A stretch of 64,000 nt of DNA, from assembly GCF_017301635.1 (NCBI RefSeq), contig NZ_CP071091.1, positions 2,988,001-3,052,000 on the forward strand, given 5' to 3'. The DNA comes from Myxococcus landrumus (lineage in GTDB: Bacteria; Myxococcota; Myxococcia; Myxococcales; Myxococcaceae). The notes beneath the pieces were generated by a model. It searched no databases and was not told the DNA's origin. It saw only the letters and a program-made list of their open reading frames with translations. Shown here piece by piece: positions 51,346 through 62,286 of this stretch (positions are counted from its first letter, which is position 1; each line of letters begins with the position of its first letter). The translations under genes and the position numbers were made by a program.

Positions 51346-52245
51346 ATGTCCGCCTCCTCCCCCACCCTGCTCGTCACTGGAGCTTCCGGTCAGCTCGGCC
51401 GCCGCGTCGTGGAGCTCCTGTTGGAGTCCCACCGAGGTCCCCTCATCGTCACCACCCGAGAGCCCGCGAAGCTCGCGGACCTGGCGGCGCGAGGTGTCGT
51501 CGTGCGCAAGGCCGACTTCGACGATGCCGCCTCTCTCGACGCCGCGTTCGCGGGCGCACAGCGGCTGCTGCTCATCAGCACGGACGCGCTCGACGTTCCC
51601 GGGCGTCGCATCACCCAGCACAAGAACGCCGTGGAGGCCGCGCGCCGCTCGGGAGTCCGGCACATCGTCTACACGTCCCTCACCCGCCCGGAGCCGGATT
51701 CCCCCGTCACCATCGCCAGGGACCACTGGGCGACGGAGCAGACGCTGGAGAAGAGCGGACTGGGCTTCACCGTGCTGCGCAACAACTTCTACGCGGACCT
51801 GCTGCTGCACAGCCTGCCCAGGGCCGTGGCGACGGGTCAGCTCATCGCCGCCACGGGTACGGGGGCCACCGCTTTCGTCACGCGCGAGGACTGCGCTCGC
51901 ATCGCCGTGGCGGCGCTCGCCTCGGACTTTGATGGGAAGCGCACGCTGGATGTCACGGGACCCGCGGCGGTGAGCCACGAGGAGTTGGCGCGGCTCGTCA
52001 GCAAGCTGTCTGGCCGCCCCGTGCAGTACCTCGCCGTGGATGCCGCGAGCCTCACCGCGGGAATGGTGTCCCATGGCCTGCCCGCGCCCTTGGCGGAGGC
52101 CATTGCCTCGTTCGACGTGGCGGTGGCCGAGGGGCGCATGGACAAGACGTCTCCCGCTGTCGCGGAGCTCACGGGTGGAGCCCCTGCCAGCATCTCGAGC
52201 TTCCTGGAGAAGCATCAGGAGGCCCTCAAGGCGGCGGCGCACTGA
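51346..52245 (+). CDS. NmrA/QorB-like NAD(P)-binding protein
   Basis: Atypical short-chain dehydrogenase, 299 residues. The nucleotide-binding loop is LLVTGASGQLGRRVVELLL. Other marks are KADFDDAASLDAAFAGAQRLLLIS, GVRHIVYTSL, and FVTREDCARIAVAAL. QorB (NAD(P)H:quinone reductase) and NmrA redox sensors share the fold and length. It lacks the classical Tyr-xxx-Lys pair. The divergent LysR gene probably controls it. ATG at 51346 follows GGAG; a longer start is not supported. Confidence 0.85.
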   Translation: MSASSPTLLVTGASGQLGRRVVELLLESHRGPLIVTTREPAKLADLAARGVVVRKADFDDAASLDAAFAGAQRLLLISTDALDVPGRRITQHKNAVEAARRSGVRHIVYTSLTRPEPDSPVTIARDHWATEQTLEKSGLGFTVLRNNFYADLLLHSLPRAVATGQLIAATGTGATAFVTREDCARIAVAALASDFDGKRTLDVTGPAAVSHEELARLVSKLSGRPVQYLAVDAASLTAGMVSHGLPAPLAEAIASFDVAVAEGRMDKTSPAVAELTGGAPASISSFLEKHQEALKAAAH

Positions 52246-52305
52246 GCAGGCGGAGAGGGGGGCGGGAAAATTGACGAGGTGCTACGGACCTGTAGCGTCG
52301 AGGCC

Positions 52306-52668
52306 ATGCCCCCTCTCGCCCTCGCCGCCCCCGTGCTCTCGCGCCAGGCCGACCCGGTCCGGGTGGCCACCGAGCGTCTCGCAAGCGCCCTGCCTGCCCG
52401 CGAAGATGCGGCGGTGCTCGTCGACCTGCTCGAGGACGACTTGAGAGAGGGACTCGATGCACTCGGCGATGTCGAAGCCCACTTCGCCGAGCTGCTGAGC
52501 ACGCTGCGCACAGGCCCGCTGTCCCCCGTGAGCCTGGTCAACGCAGGGGATGACCTGCGCGTCGTCGAGCGGCTCGACTACCTCCATGACCTCGTTCTTC
52601 AGTTGCGCAAGCGCATGGCTCAAGCCGCTGCGATGGCGCGGCAGGTTCCCTCGACACGGACGCGCTGA
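52306..52668 (+). CDS. Small helical protein, unknown function
   Basis: Protein of 120 residues from the ATG at 52306. A Leu/Ala-rich helical core (VLVDLLEDDLREGLDALGDVEA, HFAELLSTLRTG, VVERLDYLHDLVLQLRKRM) suggests a coiled coil or helical bundle. Third codon positions are strongly G/C. No signal peptide. It follows the SDR gene by 60 bases, but I see no functional link. Confidence 0.6.
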   Translation: MPPLALAAPVLSRQADPVRVATERLASALPAREDAAVLVDLLEDDLREGLDALGDVEAHFAELLSTLRTGPLSPVSLVNAGDDLRVVERLDYLHDLVLQLRKRMAQAAAMARQVPSTRTR

Positions 52669-52781
52669 GCGCGAGCCGTTCACGTTTCGAGGCTCCGCAC
52701 CCAGTCGACGGTTCCCCATCCGCCTGCGCGCGGCCCGCGCGGACTGAAGTCACGCTCACGCGGACTGCGAACACCCACGAG

Positions 52782-54053
52782 TCATGGCGCGGGCGCTCCG
52801 GGCGAAGGTGCAACCGGCGCCGCATTGGCCGGCGGAGGAGTGGTCGTCAGCGGAGTCGCTGGCGTCGCATTGAGTGGTGCCGGCGTGCCCACCGGCGCAG
52901 GCGCAACACCGGCATTCAGTGGCGGCGGCGCAGTCACCCGTGGCGCACTGTCGCTGACGCCCAGCGGCTGCTCGGTGGCGATGATCCCCGGACTCACCTG
53001 CGCGGCACCGGTGAAGGTGTTGAAGCTGGGAGCCCCCACCAACGGCACCGAGAAGCTCCCCGTCGTCGACAGCCCCCCATTGGCACCGCTGCCCCCCGTC
53101 GCGGATGCACCTGGCACCGTCACCAACGGACCCGAAACGTTCAGTGGTGGATTCTGCGACCTGATGACAGGAACCCCGCCCTCCAACACGCGCGGCGCAC
53201 TTCCTGGCACCACCACCCGCGTCGACCCCTCGGGAACAGGACGGGGCGGCGGCGGTGGCAGCACGGGCGCCAGGCCCAGATAGGTCGTCGACGGCACCGG
53301 CGTCAGCTGGTCCGGAGGCACCGTCACATGGCCCGTGTTCTCCACCACCGCCAACGAGGGCACGGGGATGCCCCCTACCTCGATGGCCACGTCCTCGAAG
53401 ATGTACTGGACGAAACCTCGCGGCTCCATCTCCGGAGGCAGGTTCCACGCGAGGACCACCAGCTCCGTGTCCCCCTTGCGCGCCTGGCGCATCAGCCGGT
53501 GCGTGCCGTCGTCCGAGAACGCCCCCGCGTCCAACGCCGCCACATGCACGAACGCCGAATCCGTCAGCAACTGCCCATTGCGCCACACCCGCCCCACGCC
53601 CCACACCGCCACCGCCGCGTGTGAGCGGGTCATCGCCGACCACCCCAACCCCGTGTCGCCGTAGATGGGCACGTCCAACAGCACGCCCCCCACCACCGGA
53701 TGAGGCGGCGGTGGAGGAAGCGGCCGGGAAGGCGCCTGCGAATGGGCCAGAACAGGCGGGAAACCGGCCTGGGACAGCTCCACCCGGTATTCGGAGGCTC
53801 CCAGGCGGAACGACGAAGAGAACGTCGCCTTGTCGCCATAGGTGGCGTCCAGGAGGGGCACCCGGTCCTCCACCGAGAGCTCCGCGCTCCCGGTTCCGGA
53901 CTCCGCCAGGTCGGTGAAGGGCAAGGGCCCCTGGATGAGGAATCCGTCCGGCTGCCTGGTTCTCGCGCTGGCCGCCTGGCCCTCGAACGTGAACCCGCCT
54001 GGCCCCGCGGCCAGCACTCCGGACAACAGTAACGTGGTGAGAGGTCCCGCCAT
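52782..54053 (-). CDS. Secreted Pro/Ala-rich protein, unknown function
   Basis: Protein of 423 residues. ATG at 54053 has AAGGAGG upstream; signal peptide (GPLTTLLLSGVLAAG). A folded N-terminal half (about 20-260) with beta segments (FTFEGQAAS, FSSSFRLGASEYRVELSQAG, VVLAWNLPPEMEPRGFVQYIFED) is split by a Pro tract (PLPPPPPHPVV). A long low-complexity C-terminus follows, with TPAPLNATPATPLTTTPPP-like repeats. No family recognised. Probably exposed in the periplasm or outside. Confidence 0.75.
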   Translation of the reverse strand: MAGPLTTLLLSGVLAAGPGGFTFEGQAASARTRQPDGFLIQGPLPFTDLAESGTGSAELSVEDRVPLLDATYGDKATFSSSFRLGASEYRVELSQAGFPPVLAHSQAPSRPLPPPPPHPVVGGVLLDVPIYGDTGLGWSAMTRSHAAVAVWGVGRVWRNGQLLTDSAFVHVAALDAGAFSDDGTHRLMRQARKGDTELVVLAWNLPPEMEPRGFVQYIFEDVAIEVGGIPVPSLAVVENTGHVTVPPDQLTPVPSTTYLGLAPVLPPPPPRPVPEGSTRVVVPGSAPRVLEGGVPVIRSQNPPLNVSGPLVTVPGASATGGSGANGGLSTTGSFSVPLVGAPSFNTFTGAAQVSPGIIATEQPLGVSDSAPRVTAPPPLNAGVAPAPVGTPAPLNATPATPLTTTPPPANAAPVAPSPGAPAP

Positions 54054-54124
54054 CGACGCTGCCTCCTTGTGGAACAAGGTAGGCAGCGGAGCGGGGAGTG
54101 GCAGCCCTCTCCCCCCGAGAACGC

Positions 54125-54643
54125 CTAGATGAGACCTCGAGCGCGGCGGATCTGCTCCACCGTCTTGTTGTACTCGATGTCGAAGGCGCTGGTGCCCTCC
54201 TGCAGATGCTTCAGGCGGGAGCGAGCCTCCTTGTCGATTTCGTCATCGACGTCCAGGTGCCGCTTCATCACCGCGAAAATCTTCTGCCGCAGGGAGGTGT
54301 CCGCCGAGAACACCTCTTCGACGTTCCGGCTGATGAGCAGGAACTCAATCATCTGGTTGATGACGTACTCGATGCCCTCGTCGCCCATCTTGAAGCCGCG
54401 GACGTCCGCCATCTCGCGCTTCACCTGGTTGAACTTCGAGTAGTCATACCCACGACGCTCCAGTGCCTCGCGCGTCGCCTGGTTCACACGCTCTTCGTTC
54501 GCGAGGTACTCACGCATGATGGCGGAGAGGTCCATCTCGGCGTCCGCCACGCGCATCGGCTCCACCTCGATGTCCCCATCCTGCATGAGCTGCTGAATCG
54601 CCTCTCGCGAGATGATCGGGATCACCTTCGGATACAGCCTCAT
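54125..54643 (-). CDS. Double DUF507 protein
   Basis: Protein of 172 residues made of two DUF507-like halves. The first begins MRLYPKVIPIISREAIQQLM and has EVEPMRVADAEMDLSAIMREYL. The second has YVINQMIEFLLISRNVEEVF and IFAVMKRHLDVDDEIDKEARSRL. DUF507 is usually about 90 residues, so this is a fused pair. Highly charged, helical, cytoplasmic; function unknown. Its presence upstream of UvrC may be chance. Confidence 0.85.
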   Translation of the reverse strand: MRLYPKVIPIISREAIQQLMQDGDIEVEPMRVADAEMDLSAIMREYLANEERVNQATREALERRGYDYSKFNQVKREMADVRGFKMGDEGIEYVINQMIEFLLISRNVEEVFSADTSLRQKIFAVMKRHLDVDDEIDKEARSRLKHLQEGTSAFDIEYNKTVEQIRRARGLI

Positions 54644-54776
54644 GTCGGTCCCTCGCCCTCTTTGGACGTGCTCGAATCATCAACCGCTATAAATCAGCGT
54701 CGAGCCCAGTCGCAATGAAAAACCCCAGGAACGTCGCGGTTCCAGCGCCCTTCCCCCGCAGTCTGGAGCAAGTTAA

Positions 54777-56717
54777 TCACGCCGTTCCGTGCGGCGACCC
54801 TCCCCGCGATTTTTCGTTCGCGGGTTCTTGAGCGTCATCCAGGGAGGCTTCTCGAATGGGGTCTTCGTCCTCTTCATCGAGGTGTCCATGAAGCCCCGCA
54901 TGGACGCGCTCCGCCATCGCCGGGCCCACGACTTCCGCGAGCTCCTCGATGCTGGCGTCGTTCACACGCTTGAGCGAACCAAAGTGCCGCAAGAGCGTCT
55001 TGCGCCGCACCTCCCCCACCCCTGGAATGTCCTCCAGCGCCGAGCGTACCCGACTCTTGCGCAGCACCTGCTTCTGAAAAGTGATGGCGAAGCGATGCGC
55101 CTCGTCCCTCATGCGCGTCAGCATGAACATCTCCGCTGAATTCTGCGTCAGGACGATGGGGTCCTTTCGCCCCACGACAAACACGCGCTCCGGACTGCTC
55201 GCGCGCTCCGCGTCGCGATCAAACACTTCCAGGTCCCGGCTCTTGGCCAGGCCCACCACGTCCACCGTCTCCACGCCCAGGTCCTTCATGGCCGCATGGG
55301 CGCTGGCGAGCTGGCCCTTGCCACCGTCGATGACGAGCAGGTCCGGAAGGTCGCCCTCCTCCAGTCCGCGCTTGAGGCGGCGCGTCACGACCTCGTACAT
55401 GCTGGCGAAGTCGTCCTGCTTCTCCAGCGTCTTGATTTTGTACTTCCGGTAACGGGACTTGTCCGCGTCGCCGTCCGTGACGGCCACCTGGGAGGCGACG
55501 ATGGCCGAGCCCTGGAAGTGGGAGATGTCGAAGCACTCCATGCGGCGCGGGAAGTTGCGCAGGCTCAGCCGCTGCTGAAGACGCGAGAGCACCTGGTCCG
55601 TCTCGTCCTTCGTGCGGCGGCGCTCCAGGAAGGCCTGCTCCGCGTTCTTCTCCGCCATCTTCACCAGCTCGTGCTTCTCGCCCCGCTTGGGAACGAGCAC
55701 GCGCACGCGGTCGCCCTTGCGCTCGGAGAGCAGGCCCTCCAGTCCTTCGGTGCCATCCCCAGGCTCCAGGGGCAACAGCACCTCCTCCGGCACGAAGCTG
55801 CCCTGGTCGTAGTAGAGGTTCACGAACGAGGCGAGCAGCTCCTCGTTGGGAAACTCCTGGCTGCCGAAGGGGAACGCCTGTCCGCCGTTGAGGCGGCCCT
55901 GCCGCACCCACAACACGTAGAACAGGATGCGGTCGCCCTCGCGGTGCAAGGCGAAGACGTCCTGGTCCTTGAAGTCCGTGGTGGCCACCTTCTGCCGCTC
56001 CAGGCTGCGTTCAATCGCCTGGAGCTGGTCCCTCACCCGCGCGGCCTCCTCGAACTTGAGGTCCTGGGACGCGCGCTTCATGCGAAGGCGCAAGCCCTCC
56101 ACCAGCTCGCTCGCCTTGCCCTCCAGGAACATCACCACTTCATCCACGCTGCGGTGGTAGTCGTCCTCGGGCACCGGGTAGACGCACGGTGCTGGACAGC
56201 GACCAATCTGGAACAACAGGCAGGGACGCTTGCGGTTGGCCAGGACGTGGTCCGTGCACGTGCGCAGGCGGAAGAAGCGGTTGATGATGCGCAGCGTCTC
56301 GCGAATGGCGCCCGCGCTGGAGTACGGGCCGAAGTAGCGCGCCCCATCCCGCTCGTACTTGCGCACGACTTCCAGCCGCGGATAGGCGTGGGTGCGGTCC
56401 AGGCGCAGCGAGATGAACTGCTTGTCGTCCTTGAGCAGGACGTTGAAGCGCGGGCGGTGCTTCTTGATGAGCTCGTTCTCGAGAAGCAGCGCTTCCTTCT
56501 CGTTGTGGACGAGCACCGTCTCCAGGTCGCCCAGGAGCTCATCCAGGAGCGACACGAAGACCCGCGTGTCGCCGGTGCGCGTGAAGTAGGAGCGCACGCG
56601 GCTGCGCAGGTTGATGGCCTTGCCCACGTAGATGATCTGCCCCCGGCGGTCCTTCATCAGGTACACGCCGGGCTCGGTGGGAAGGGCGTCGAGCTTCTCC
56701 TGGAGCTTCACGTCCAT
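54777..56717 (-). CDS. uvrC: Excinuclease ABC subunit C
   Basis: Nuclease that makes both incisions in nucleotide excision repair, 646 residues. GIY-YIG domain at the start ([20 protein letters not shown]), Cys cluster region ([21 protein letters not shown]), a UVR motif for UvrB contact, the RNase H-like domain with [11 protein letters not shown], and C-terminal helix-hairpin-helix ([20 protein letters not shown]). A short charged tail follows. Its ATG is 12 bases after the uvrB stop. Confidence 0.97.
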   Translation of the reverse strand: MDVKLQEKLDALPTEPGVYLMKDRRGQIIYVGKAINLRSRVRSYFTRTGDTRVFVSLLDELLGDLETVLVHNEKEALLLENELIKKHRPRFNVLLKDDKQFISLRLDRTHAYPRLEVVRKYERDGARYFGPYSSAGAIRETLRIINRFFRLRTCTDHVLANRKRPCLLFQIGRCPAPCVYPVPEDDYHRSVDEVVMFLEGKASELVEGLRLRMKRASQDLKFEEAARVRDQLQAIERSLERQKVATTDFKDQDVFALHREGDRILFYVLWVRQGRLNGGQAFPFGSQEFPNEELLASFVNLYYDQGSFVPEEVLLPLEPGDGTEGLEGLLSERKGDRVRVLVPKRGEKHELVKMAEKNAEQAFLERRRTKDETDQVLSRLQQRLSLRNFPRRMECFDISHFQGSAIVASQVAVTDGDADKSRYRKYKIKTLEKQDDFASMYEVVTRRLKRGLEEGDLPDLLVIDGGKGQLASAHAAMKDLGVETVDVVGLAKSRDLEVFDRDAERASSPERVFVVGRKDPIVLTQNSAEMFMLTRMRDEAHRFAITFQKQVLRKSRVRSALEDIPGVGEVRRKTLLRHFGSLKRVNDASIEELAEVVGPAMAERVHAGLHGHLDEEDEDPIREASLDDAQEPANEKSRGGSPHGTA

Positions 56718-56729
56718 GGCCAGTGGCTC

Positions 56730-58832
56730 CTAGCGACGTCCTCGGGGGCGCGACGTCCGGCCCTTGCCCCGCCCGCGCTTGGGAGCATCGTCCTCCTTGC
56801 CCTTGGCGGGGGCCTTGAGCAGCGAGCGCGAGGCGGGCTTCAGCCCCAGGTCCATGTCCTTGAGCAACTGCACCCGGTCCCGGTACTCGGCGGCCTTCTC
56901 GAACTCCATCGACTCCGCCGCGCTGAGCATGTCCCGGGTGTATTCCTCGATGAGCCGTTTGATCTCCTTGGCGGCAAGCAGGTCATCCTCGCCCTCGGCC
57001 GCCATGGGCAGCGTGCCACCGCCCTCCGCGTCGTAGATGTGCTCGGAGAGGTCGGTGATGTTGCTCTTGACCGAGCGCGGGGTGATGCCGTGCTCCTCAT
57101 TGTGCTTACGCTGGATTTCGCGCCGGCGCGTCGTCTCCTCCAACGCCTTCTTCATCGAGTCGGTGATGGAGTCCGCGTACATGATGACGCGGCCATTCAG
57201 GTTGCGCGCGGCGCGGCCGATGGTCTGGATGAGCGACACGTGGCTGCGCAGGAAGCCTTCCTTGTCCGCGTCGAGGATGGCCACCAGCGACACCTCGGGG
57301 ATGTCCAGACCTTCACGCAGGAGGTTGATGCCCACCAGCACGTCGAACTCGCCCTTGCGCAAGTCGCGGATGATGGCGGTGCGTTCAATCGCGTCGATGT
57401 CCGAGTGCAGATAGCGCACGCGCACGCCCACGTCGGCGTAGTACTCCGTGAGGTCCTCCGCCATGCGCTTGGTGAGCGTCGTCACGAGGACACGCTCGTT
57501 GCGGCTGACACGCAGGCGGACCTCCTCGAGCAGGTCGTCCACCTGGTTGCCCACCGGACGCGTCTCCACCTCGGGGTCCGTCAGGCCCGTGGGGCGGATG
57601 ATCTGCTCCACCACCACGCCCTGGGACTTCTGCAGCTCGTACTCGGACGGCGTGGCGGAGACGAACACCGCCTGCGGCACCAGCTCCTCGAACTCGCCGA
57701 ACTTCAGCGGGCGATTGTCCAGGGCGCTGGGCATGCGGAAGCCAAAGTTGACCAGCGTCTCCTTGCGCGCGCGGTCGCCCCGGTACATCGCGCCAATCTG
57801 CGGAACCGTCTGGTGGCTCTCGTCGATGAGGACGAGCAGGTTGCGCGGGAAGTAGTCGATGAGGCACGGGGGCGGCTCGCCCGTGCCGCGACCCGAGAAG
57901 TGCCGCGAGTAGTTCTCGATGCCGTTGCAGTAGCCGACCTGCTCAATCATCTCCAGGTCGAACAACGTGCGCTGCTCCAGGCGCTGCGCCTCCACCAGCT
58001 TGTTCTCGCGCTTGAACGTCTGCAGCTGGTCGGTCAGCTCGTCGCGGATGGTCTGCAACGCGCGCTTGCGCACGTCCTCGCCCGCGACGTAGTGGCTGGC
58101 GGGGAAGATGACGATCTTCTCCAACGTGCCCAGCGTCACGCCGCGCAGCGGGTCGAACTCGGTGATGCGCTCCACCTCGTCGCCGAAGAAGCTGACGCGC
58201 ACGGCGCGCTCCTCCTCGTAGGCGGGAAACACCTCCACCGTGTCTCCGCGCGCGCGGAAGGTGCCTCGGTGGAAGTCCATGTCGTTGCGCTCGTACTGGC
58301 CTTCCACCAGCCGGCGCATGAAGGCGTCGCGCCCCATCTCACCGCCGGTGTCCACGCGCACCGCGAGGTCCACGTAGCTGCGCGCCGCGCCCAGGCCGTA
58401 GATGCAGGACACGCTGGCCACAATCACCACGTCATCGCGCGTGCGCAGCGAGTGCGTCGCCGAGTGGCGCATCCGTTCGATGTTGTCGTTGATGGACGAG
58501 TCCTTCTCGATGAAGGTGTCCGTCGACGGAACGTAGGCCTCGGGCTGGTAGTAGTCGTAGTACGAGACGAAGTACTCGACGGCGTTGTTCGGGAAGAGCG
58601 CCTTGAACTCGCCGTAGAGCTGCGCGGCCAGCGTCTTGTTGTGGGCGATGACCAGCGTGGGCCGCTGTACGTTGGCGATGATGTTCGCCATGGTGAATGT
58701 CTTGCCCGACCCCGTGACGCCCAGGAGGGTCTGGTAGCGGTCGCCCCGAAGCACGCCCTCCGTGAGCTCTCCAATGGCCCTCGGCTGGTCGCCTCCAGGC
58801 TGGTGTTCGCTGACGATCTGGAACTCAGGCAT
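56730..58832 (-). CDS. uvrB: Excinuclease ABC subunit B
   Basis: Damage-verifying helicase-like subunit, 700 residues. Walker [18 protein letters not shown], the beta-hairpin region [24 protein letters not shown] box [14 protein letters not shown], helicase motif [12 protein letters not shown], and a C-terminal UVR domain. The last about 30 residues are a very basic tail ([16 protein letters not shown]). I start at the ATG giving [17 protein letters not shown], the family's usual beginning; two upstream GTG codons are not favoured. Confidence 0.97.
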   Translation of the reverse strand: MPEFQIVSEHQPGGDQPRAIGELTEGVLRGDRYQTLLGVTGSGKTFTMANIIANVQRPTLVIAHNKTLAAQLYGEFKALFPNNAVEYFVSYYDYYQPEAYVPSTDTFIEKDSSINDNIERMRHSATHSLRTRDDVVIVASVSCIYGLGAARSYVDLAVRVDTGGEMGRDAFMRRLVEGQYERNDMDFHRGTFRARGDTVEVFPAYEEERAVRVSFFGDEVERITEFDPLRGVTLGTLEKIVIFPASHYVAGEDVRKRALQTIRDELTDQLQTFKRENKLVEAQRLEQRTLFDLEMIEQVGYCNGIENYSRHFSGRGTGEPPPCLIDYFPRNLLVLIDESHQTVPQIGAMYRGDRARKETLVNFGFRMPSALDNRPLKFGEFEELVPQAVFVSATPSEYELQKSQGVVVEQIIRPTGLTDPEVETRPVGNQVDDLLEEVRLRVSRNERVLVTTLTKRMAEDLTEYYADVGVRVRYLHSDIDAIERTAIIRDLRKGEFDVLVGINLLREGLDIPEVSLVAILDADKEGFLRSHVSLIQTIGRAARNLNGRVIMYADSITDSMKKALEETTRRREIQRKHNEEHGITPRSVKSNITDLSEHIYDAEGGGTLPMAAEGEDDLLAAKEIKRLIEEYTRDMLSAAESMEFEKAAEYRDRVQLLKDMDLGLKPASRSLLKAPAKGKEDDAPKRGRGKGRTSRPRGRR

Positions 58833-58916
58833 ATCCGCGAGATCTAACACCCTCGCGGTTCGAAACACTGGACATTTGTATCCGCCCGTCGTGCGACGGA
58901 CGGAGCACTCCGCGCC

Positions 58917-60614
58917 CTACTTCGACGCGCCCTCCGTCGGCTCGGGCCGAGGTGCCTTGAGGGCCTCGAGTGCCGCCAGGCGGGCGGCTTCGAACTCGTC
59001 GCCCTTGTTCCAGCGAGGCAGCTCCGGAGCGCGGGCCACATGCGCGCCCAGGAGGAAGAAGAGGCGGGCATCCTCCACGGCCCCCGACATGTCCCACTCC
59101 GGACGCAGCTCGTCGGACGGCTGGTGGTAGTGCTTCGCCTCCCAGGCCTCGCGCTGCAGGCGGCCCCACCCCTCGGGCCGGCCGATGAAGTCCATGCCGC
59201 TGCCAAAGTACGCGGCGGGAATGCCCCGGCGCGCGAAGTTGAACTGGTCGGAGCGGTAGAAGAAGCCCCGGTCCGCGAGCTGGTCCGCCTTCACCACGCG
59301 GTTCTGCGTCTTCGCCAACGAGGTGATGAGGCTGTCGAGGTTCGACTTGCCCAGACCGATGACGGTGATGTCGCGCGTGCGGCCGTGGATGTTGGCACCG
59401 TCGATGTTGACGTTGGCCGCGATGCGTCCGGCTGGAACAGGCGGATGCTCGGCGAGGTATTGCGAGCCCAGGAGCCCCTGCTCCTCCGCGGCCACCGCGG
59501 CGAAGAGGATGGAGCGACGAGGCGGCTGCGGAAGCGCGCGATAGGCCCGCGCCACCGCCAGCATCGCGGACACACCCGCCGCGTTGTCGAGCGCGCCGTT
59601 GTAGAGGGTGTCCTCGCCGCCACGGCCCCCGTCCTTCATGCCCAGATGGTCATGGTGCGCGCTGTAGAGCACCACCTCCTGGGACAACTTCGGGTCGCTG
59701 CCAGGCAGCAAGGCCAACACGTTCCCGGTGGGCCGGCGCCGCACCTCGGTGGCGAAGCGCGTGGACACCGTCACTCCCAGCGGCACCGGCTGGAAGTCAC
59801 GCGAACGAGCCGCCTCGCGCAACACCTCCAGGTCCCTGCCCGCAAGCCGCAGCACGCGCCGCGTGGCGTCCTCCGTGGCCCATCCCTTCACCTGAAGGCG
59901 AGGACCCGAGGCCTCGGGCAACTCGAACTGCTCGCCCGTCCACGACGACTGAACGACCTGCCACGGATAGCCCGCGCTGGCCGTGGTGTGGAGGATGATG
60001 GCGCCCGCCGCGCCCACCTTCGCGGCCTGCTCGTACTTGTAATCCCAGCGGCCGTACCAGAGACGCGTGCGTCCCGCGAAGATGCGCGGGTCGTCCTCCG
60101 GGTCGCTGTTGAGGACGAGCAGCGTCTTGCCGCGCAGGTCCATCCCCTTGAAGTCATCCCACGCATACTCGGGTGCCTGGATGCCGTAGCCCACGAAGAC
60201 GAGCTCGGAGGATTCGAGGCTCGCCTCCGGGCTCTGCACACCGGAGACGGCGATGAAGTCCTCGTGGAACTTCAAGTCCAGGCCGCCCTGCGGCGCGCGA
60301 ATGGACATCGCCTTCGGATGGCTGGTGATGCCCACCAGGTCGAAGGGCTGGAAGAACGTGCCGTCCGTCCCCGCGGGCTTCAGGCCCAGCGCCTCCAGTT
60401 GCGAGGCGATATAGGCCTGCCCCAGCGCATCGCCTCGCGTGCCCGGGCCTCGGCCTTCGAGCAGGTCATGCGCGAGAAAGCGGATGTGGGCGCGAAGGAC
60501 CTCCGCGTCGATGCTCGCCGAGGCGGCCTTCTCCGCGGGCGTGGAGAGCGGCACGCGCTGCGCGAGGGCGGACGTCGACGACAGGGCCAGGACCAGGGGC
60601 AGCAGGCGCTTCAT
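58917..60614 (-). CDS. Secreted M28 family metallopeptidase
   Basis: Predicted zinc aminopeptidase, 565 residues. Signal peptide LLPLVLALSSTSALAQ. A PA domain insert (about 120-260: FHEDFIAVSGVQSPEASLESSEL...GAAGAIILHTTASAGYP) precedes the M28 catalytic part, with YSAHHDHLGM, YNGALDNAAGVSAML, and AAEEQGLLGSQYL, which give the zinc ligands and the catalytic Glu. Late ligand His in KHYHQPSDEL. Myxobacteria secrete many such enzymes for feeding. The ATG at 60614 starts the signal peptide. Confidence 0.92.
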   Translation of the reverse strand: MKRLLPLVLALSSTSALAQRVPLSTPAEKAASASIDAEVLRAHIRFLAHDLLEGRGPGTRGDALGQAYIASQLEALGLKPAGTDGTFFQPFDLVGITSHPKAMSIRAPQGGLDLKFHEDFIAVSGVQSPEASLESSELVFVGYGIQAPEYAWDDFKGMDLRGKTLLVLNSDPEDDPRIFAGRTRLWYGRWDYKYEQAAKVGAAGAIILHTTASAGYPWQVVQSSWTGEQFELPEASGPRLQVKGWATEDATRRVLRLAGRDLEVLREAARSRDFQPVPLGVTVSTRFATEVRRRPTGNVLALLPGSDPKLSQEVVLYSAHHDHLGMKDGGRGGEDTLYNGALDNAAGVSAMLAVARAYRALPQPPRRSILFAAVAAEEQGLLGSQYLAEHPPVPAGRIAANVNIDGANIHGRTRDITVIGLGKSNLDSLITSLAKTQNRVVKADQLADRGFFYRSDQFNFARRGIPAAYFGSGMDFIGRPEGWGRLQREAWEAKHYHQPSDELRPEWDMSGAVEDARLFFLLGAHVARAPELPRWNKGDEFEAARLAALEALKAPRPEPTEGASK

Positions 60615-60658
60615 GGTACCCCGAGCCCTAACACGAAGGCCCGGGGCACCGCAGCCCA

Positions 60659-62137
60659 TCAGCCCTGAGCGGGCGCCACCTTCCACGTGGTGCCGCCAAC
60701 CGTGTCCATGATTTCCACGCCCTTCTCCTTCAGCGTGGTCCTGACGCGGTCCGCCGCGGCGAAGTCCTTCGCGGCCCGAGCGGCCGCCCGCTCGCCCAGC
60801 AACCGCTCCACTTCCGCCACGTCGATGCCCCGCTCACGCACCGCTCGCTCACGACGGCGCAGGAGCCACGCCCCCGCATCGTCCTCGAACAGCCCGAGCA
60901 CGCCGGACACCTTGCGCACGTCATCGCGCAGCGCGAGGAGCGTGCGCCCCACCAGGGGCTTGTCCTTCACGGGGGGCTTGTCGGTCAGCTCGTTCATCAG
61001 GCCGAACAGGCCCGACAACGCCCCCAGGCCGCCGGCGCTGTTGAAGTCGTCATCCATGGCGCACTCGAACTCGCCGAGGAAACGGTGCGGCTCTCCATGG
61101 ACCGGGCCCGTGCCGAAGTCCTTGCCCGCGAGCCGCTCATCCACCTTGCGCAGCGTCTCGTAGAAGTACTCCATGCGCGCTTCCGCGTCGGCGAGCGCCT
61201 TGTCGGAGAAGCTGAGCGGGTGACGGTAGTGCGTGGACAGGAAGAAGAAGCGCAGGGCCTCCGCGTCCACCTTCTCCAGTGCGTCTCGCAGGCGCACCAC
61301 GTTGCCCAGCGACTTGGACATCTTCGCGCCTTCGAGGTCCAGGAAGCCGCAGTGCATCCAGTACTTCGCCAGGTCCTTGCCGTGCGCGGACTCGCTCTGG
61401 GCGATTTCGTTCTCGTGGTGGGGGAAGATGAGGTCCAACGCCCCGCCGTGGATGTCGAAGGTCTCCCCCAGGTACTTCTCGCTCATGGCGGAGCACTCGA
61501 TGTGCCAGCCCGGACGCCCCAGTCCCCAGGGGCTCTCCCACGACGGCTCACCCGGCTTGGCCGCCTTCCACAGCGCGAAGTCGAGTGGTTCGCGCTTCTG
61601 GTCACCAGGCTGCACGCGCTCGCCGACGGACAAGTCATCCAGGTTGCGCTTGGACAACTTCGCGTAGTCCTTGTCCGCGCGAACGGAGAAGTACACGTCG
61701 CCCTGCGACTCGTACGCGAAGCCCTTGTCCACCAGCGTCTGGATGATGCGGACGATTTCGGGCAGGTGCTCGCTCACCTTGGGCGCGACATCCGGCTCCA
61801 CCATGTGGAGCGCCTTCGCGTCCTCGCGGAAGTACTCCACGAAGCGCGAGGCCAACGCCACCGGGGCCTCGCCCGTCTCGTGGGCGGCCTTGATGATTTT
61901 GTCGTCCACGTCCGTGAAGTTCCGGACATAGCGAACCGAGTAGCCGCGGTACCGGAGGTAGCGGACCACCACGTCGAAAGACGTGAAGGTACGAGCATTC
62001 CCGATATGAATGTAGCTGTAGACAGTGGGACCACAGACGTAGACCCCCACGCAGCCCGGGACAGCGGGCTCCAGCAGCTCCTTCTGCATGGACATCGTGT
62101 TGAAGAGCCGGATGGGTGCGGGAGTCACTTTCGCCAT
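60659..62137 (-). CDS. cysS: Cysteinyl-tRNA synthetase
   Basis: Class I aminoacyl-tRNA synthetase charging tRNA-Cys, 492 residues. Zinc ligand Cys35 in YVCGPTVYSYIHIGNARTF, with the HIGH motif as HIGN (44-47); WHIECSAMSEKYLG and HHENEIAQSE supply further zinc ligands; KMSKSLGN is the KMSKS loop (about 270). The C-terminal DALR-type domain is present. It is divergent from the FHA gene. Confidence 0.97.
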   Translation of the reverse strand: MAKVTPAPIRLFNTMSMQKELLEPAVPGCVGVYVCGPTVYSYIHIGNARTFTSFDVVVRYLRYRGYSVRYVRNFTDVDDKIIKAAHETGEAPVALASRFVEYFREDAKALHMVEPDVAPKVSEHLPEIVRIIQTLVDKGFAYESQGDVYFSVRADKDYAKLSKRNLDDLSVGERVQPGDQKREPLDFALWKAAKPGEPSWESPWGLGRPGWHIECSAMSEKYLGETFDIHGGALDLIFPHHENEIAQSESAHGKDLAKYWMHCGFLDLEGAKMSKSLGNVVRLRDALEKVDAEALRFFFLSTHYRHPLSFSDKALADAEARMEYFYETLRKVDERLAGKDFGTGPVHGEPHRFLGEFECAMDDDFNSAGGLGALSGLFGLMNELTDKPPVKDKPLVGRTLLALRDDVRKVSGVLGLFEDDAGAWLLRRRERAVRERGIDVAEVERLLGERAAARAAKDFAAADRVRTTLKEKGVEIMDTVGGTTWKVAPAQG

Positions 62138-62286
62138 TCCTCGTGGGGGTCCGTCATTGTGTGTGTGGCCGCTACTCTAGATTCCCGGTCCTGAAACAGG
62201 CCAGCATTCACACGGCCCTGGACAACTTCGAACGGCCCCGGCCTGAGAACCTTCCAGCCGGTCCTCAATCAGCGAGAATGGTGTTC

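Noticed and set aside
55296-58847. 1183-codon plus-strand frame opposite uvrB and uvrC
   Set aside because: UvrB and UvrC are unmistakable on the minus strand. The frame is long only because stop codons are rare at this GC level.
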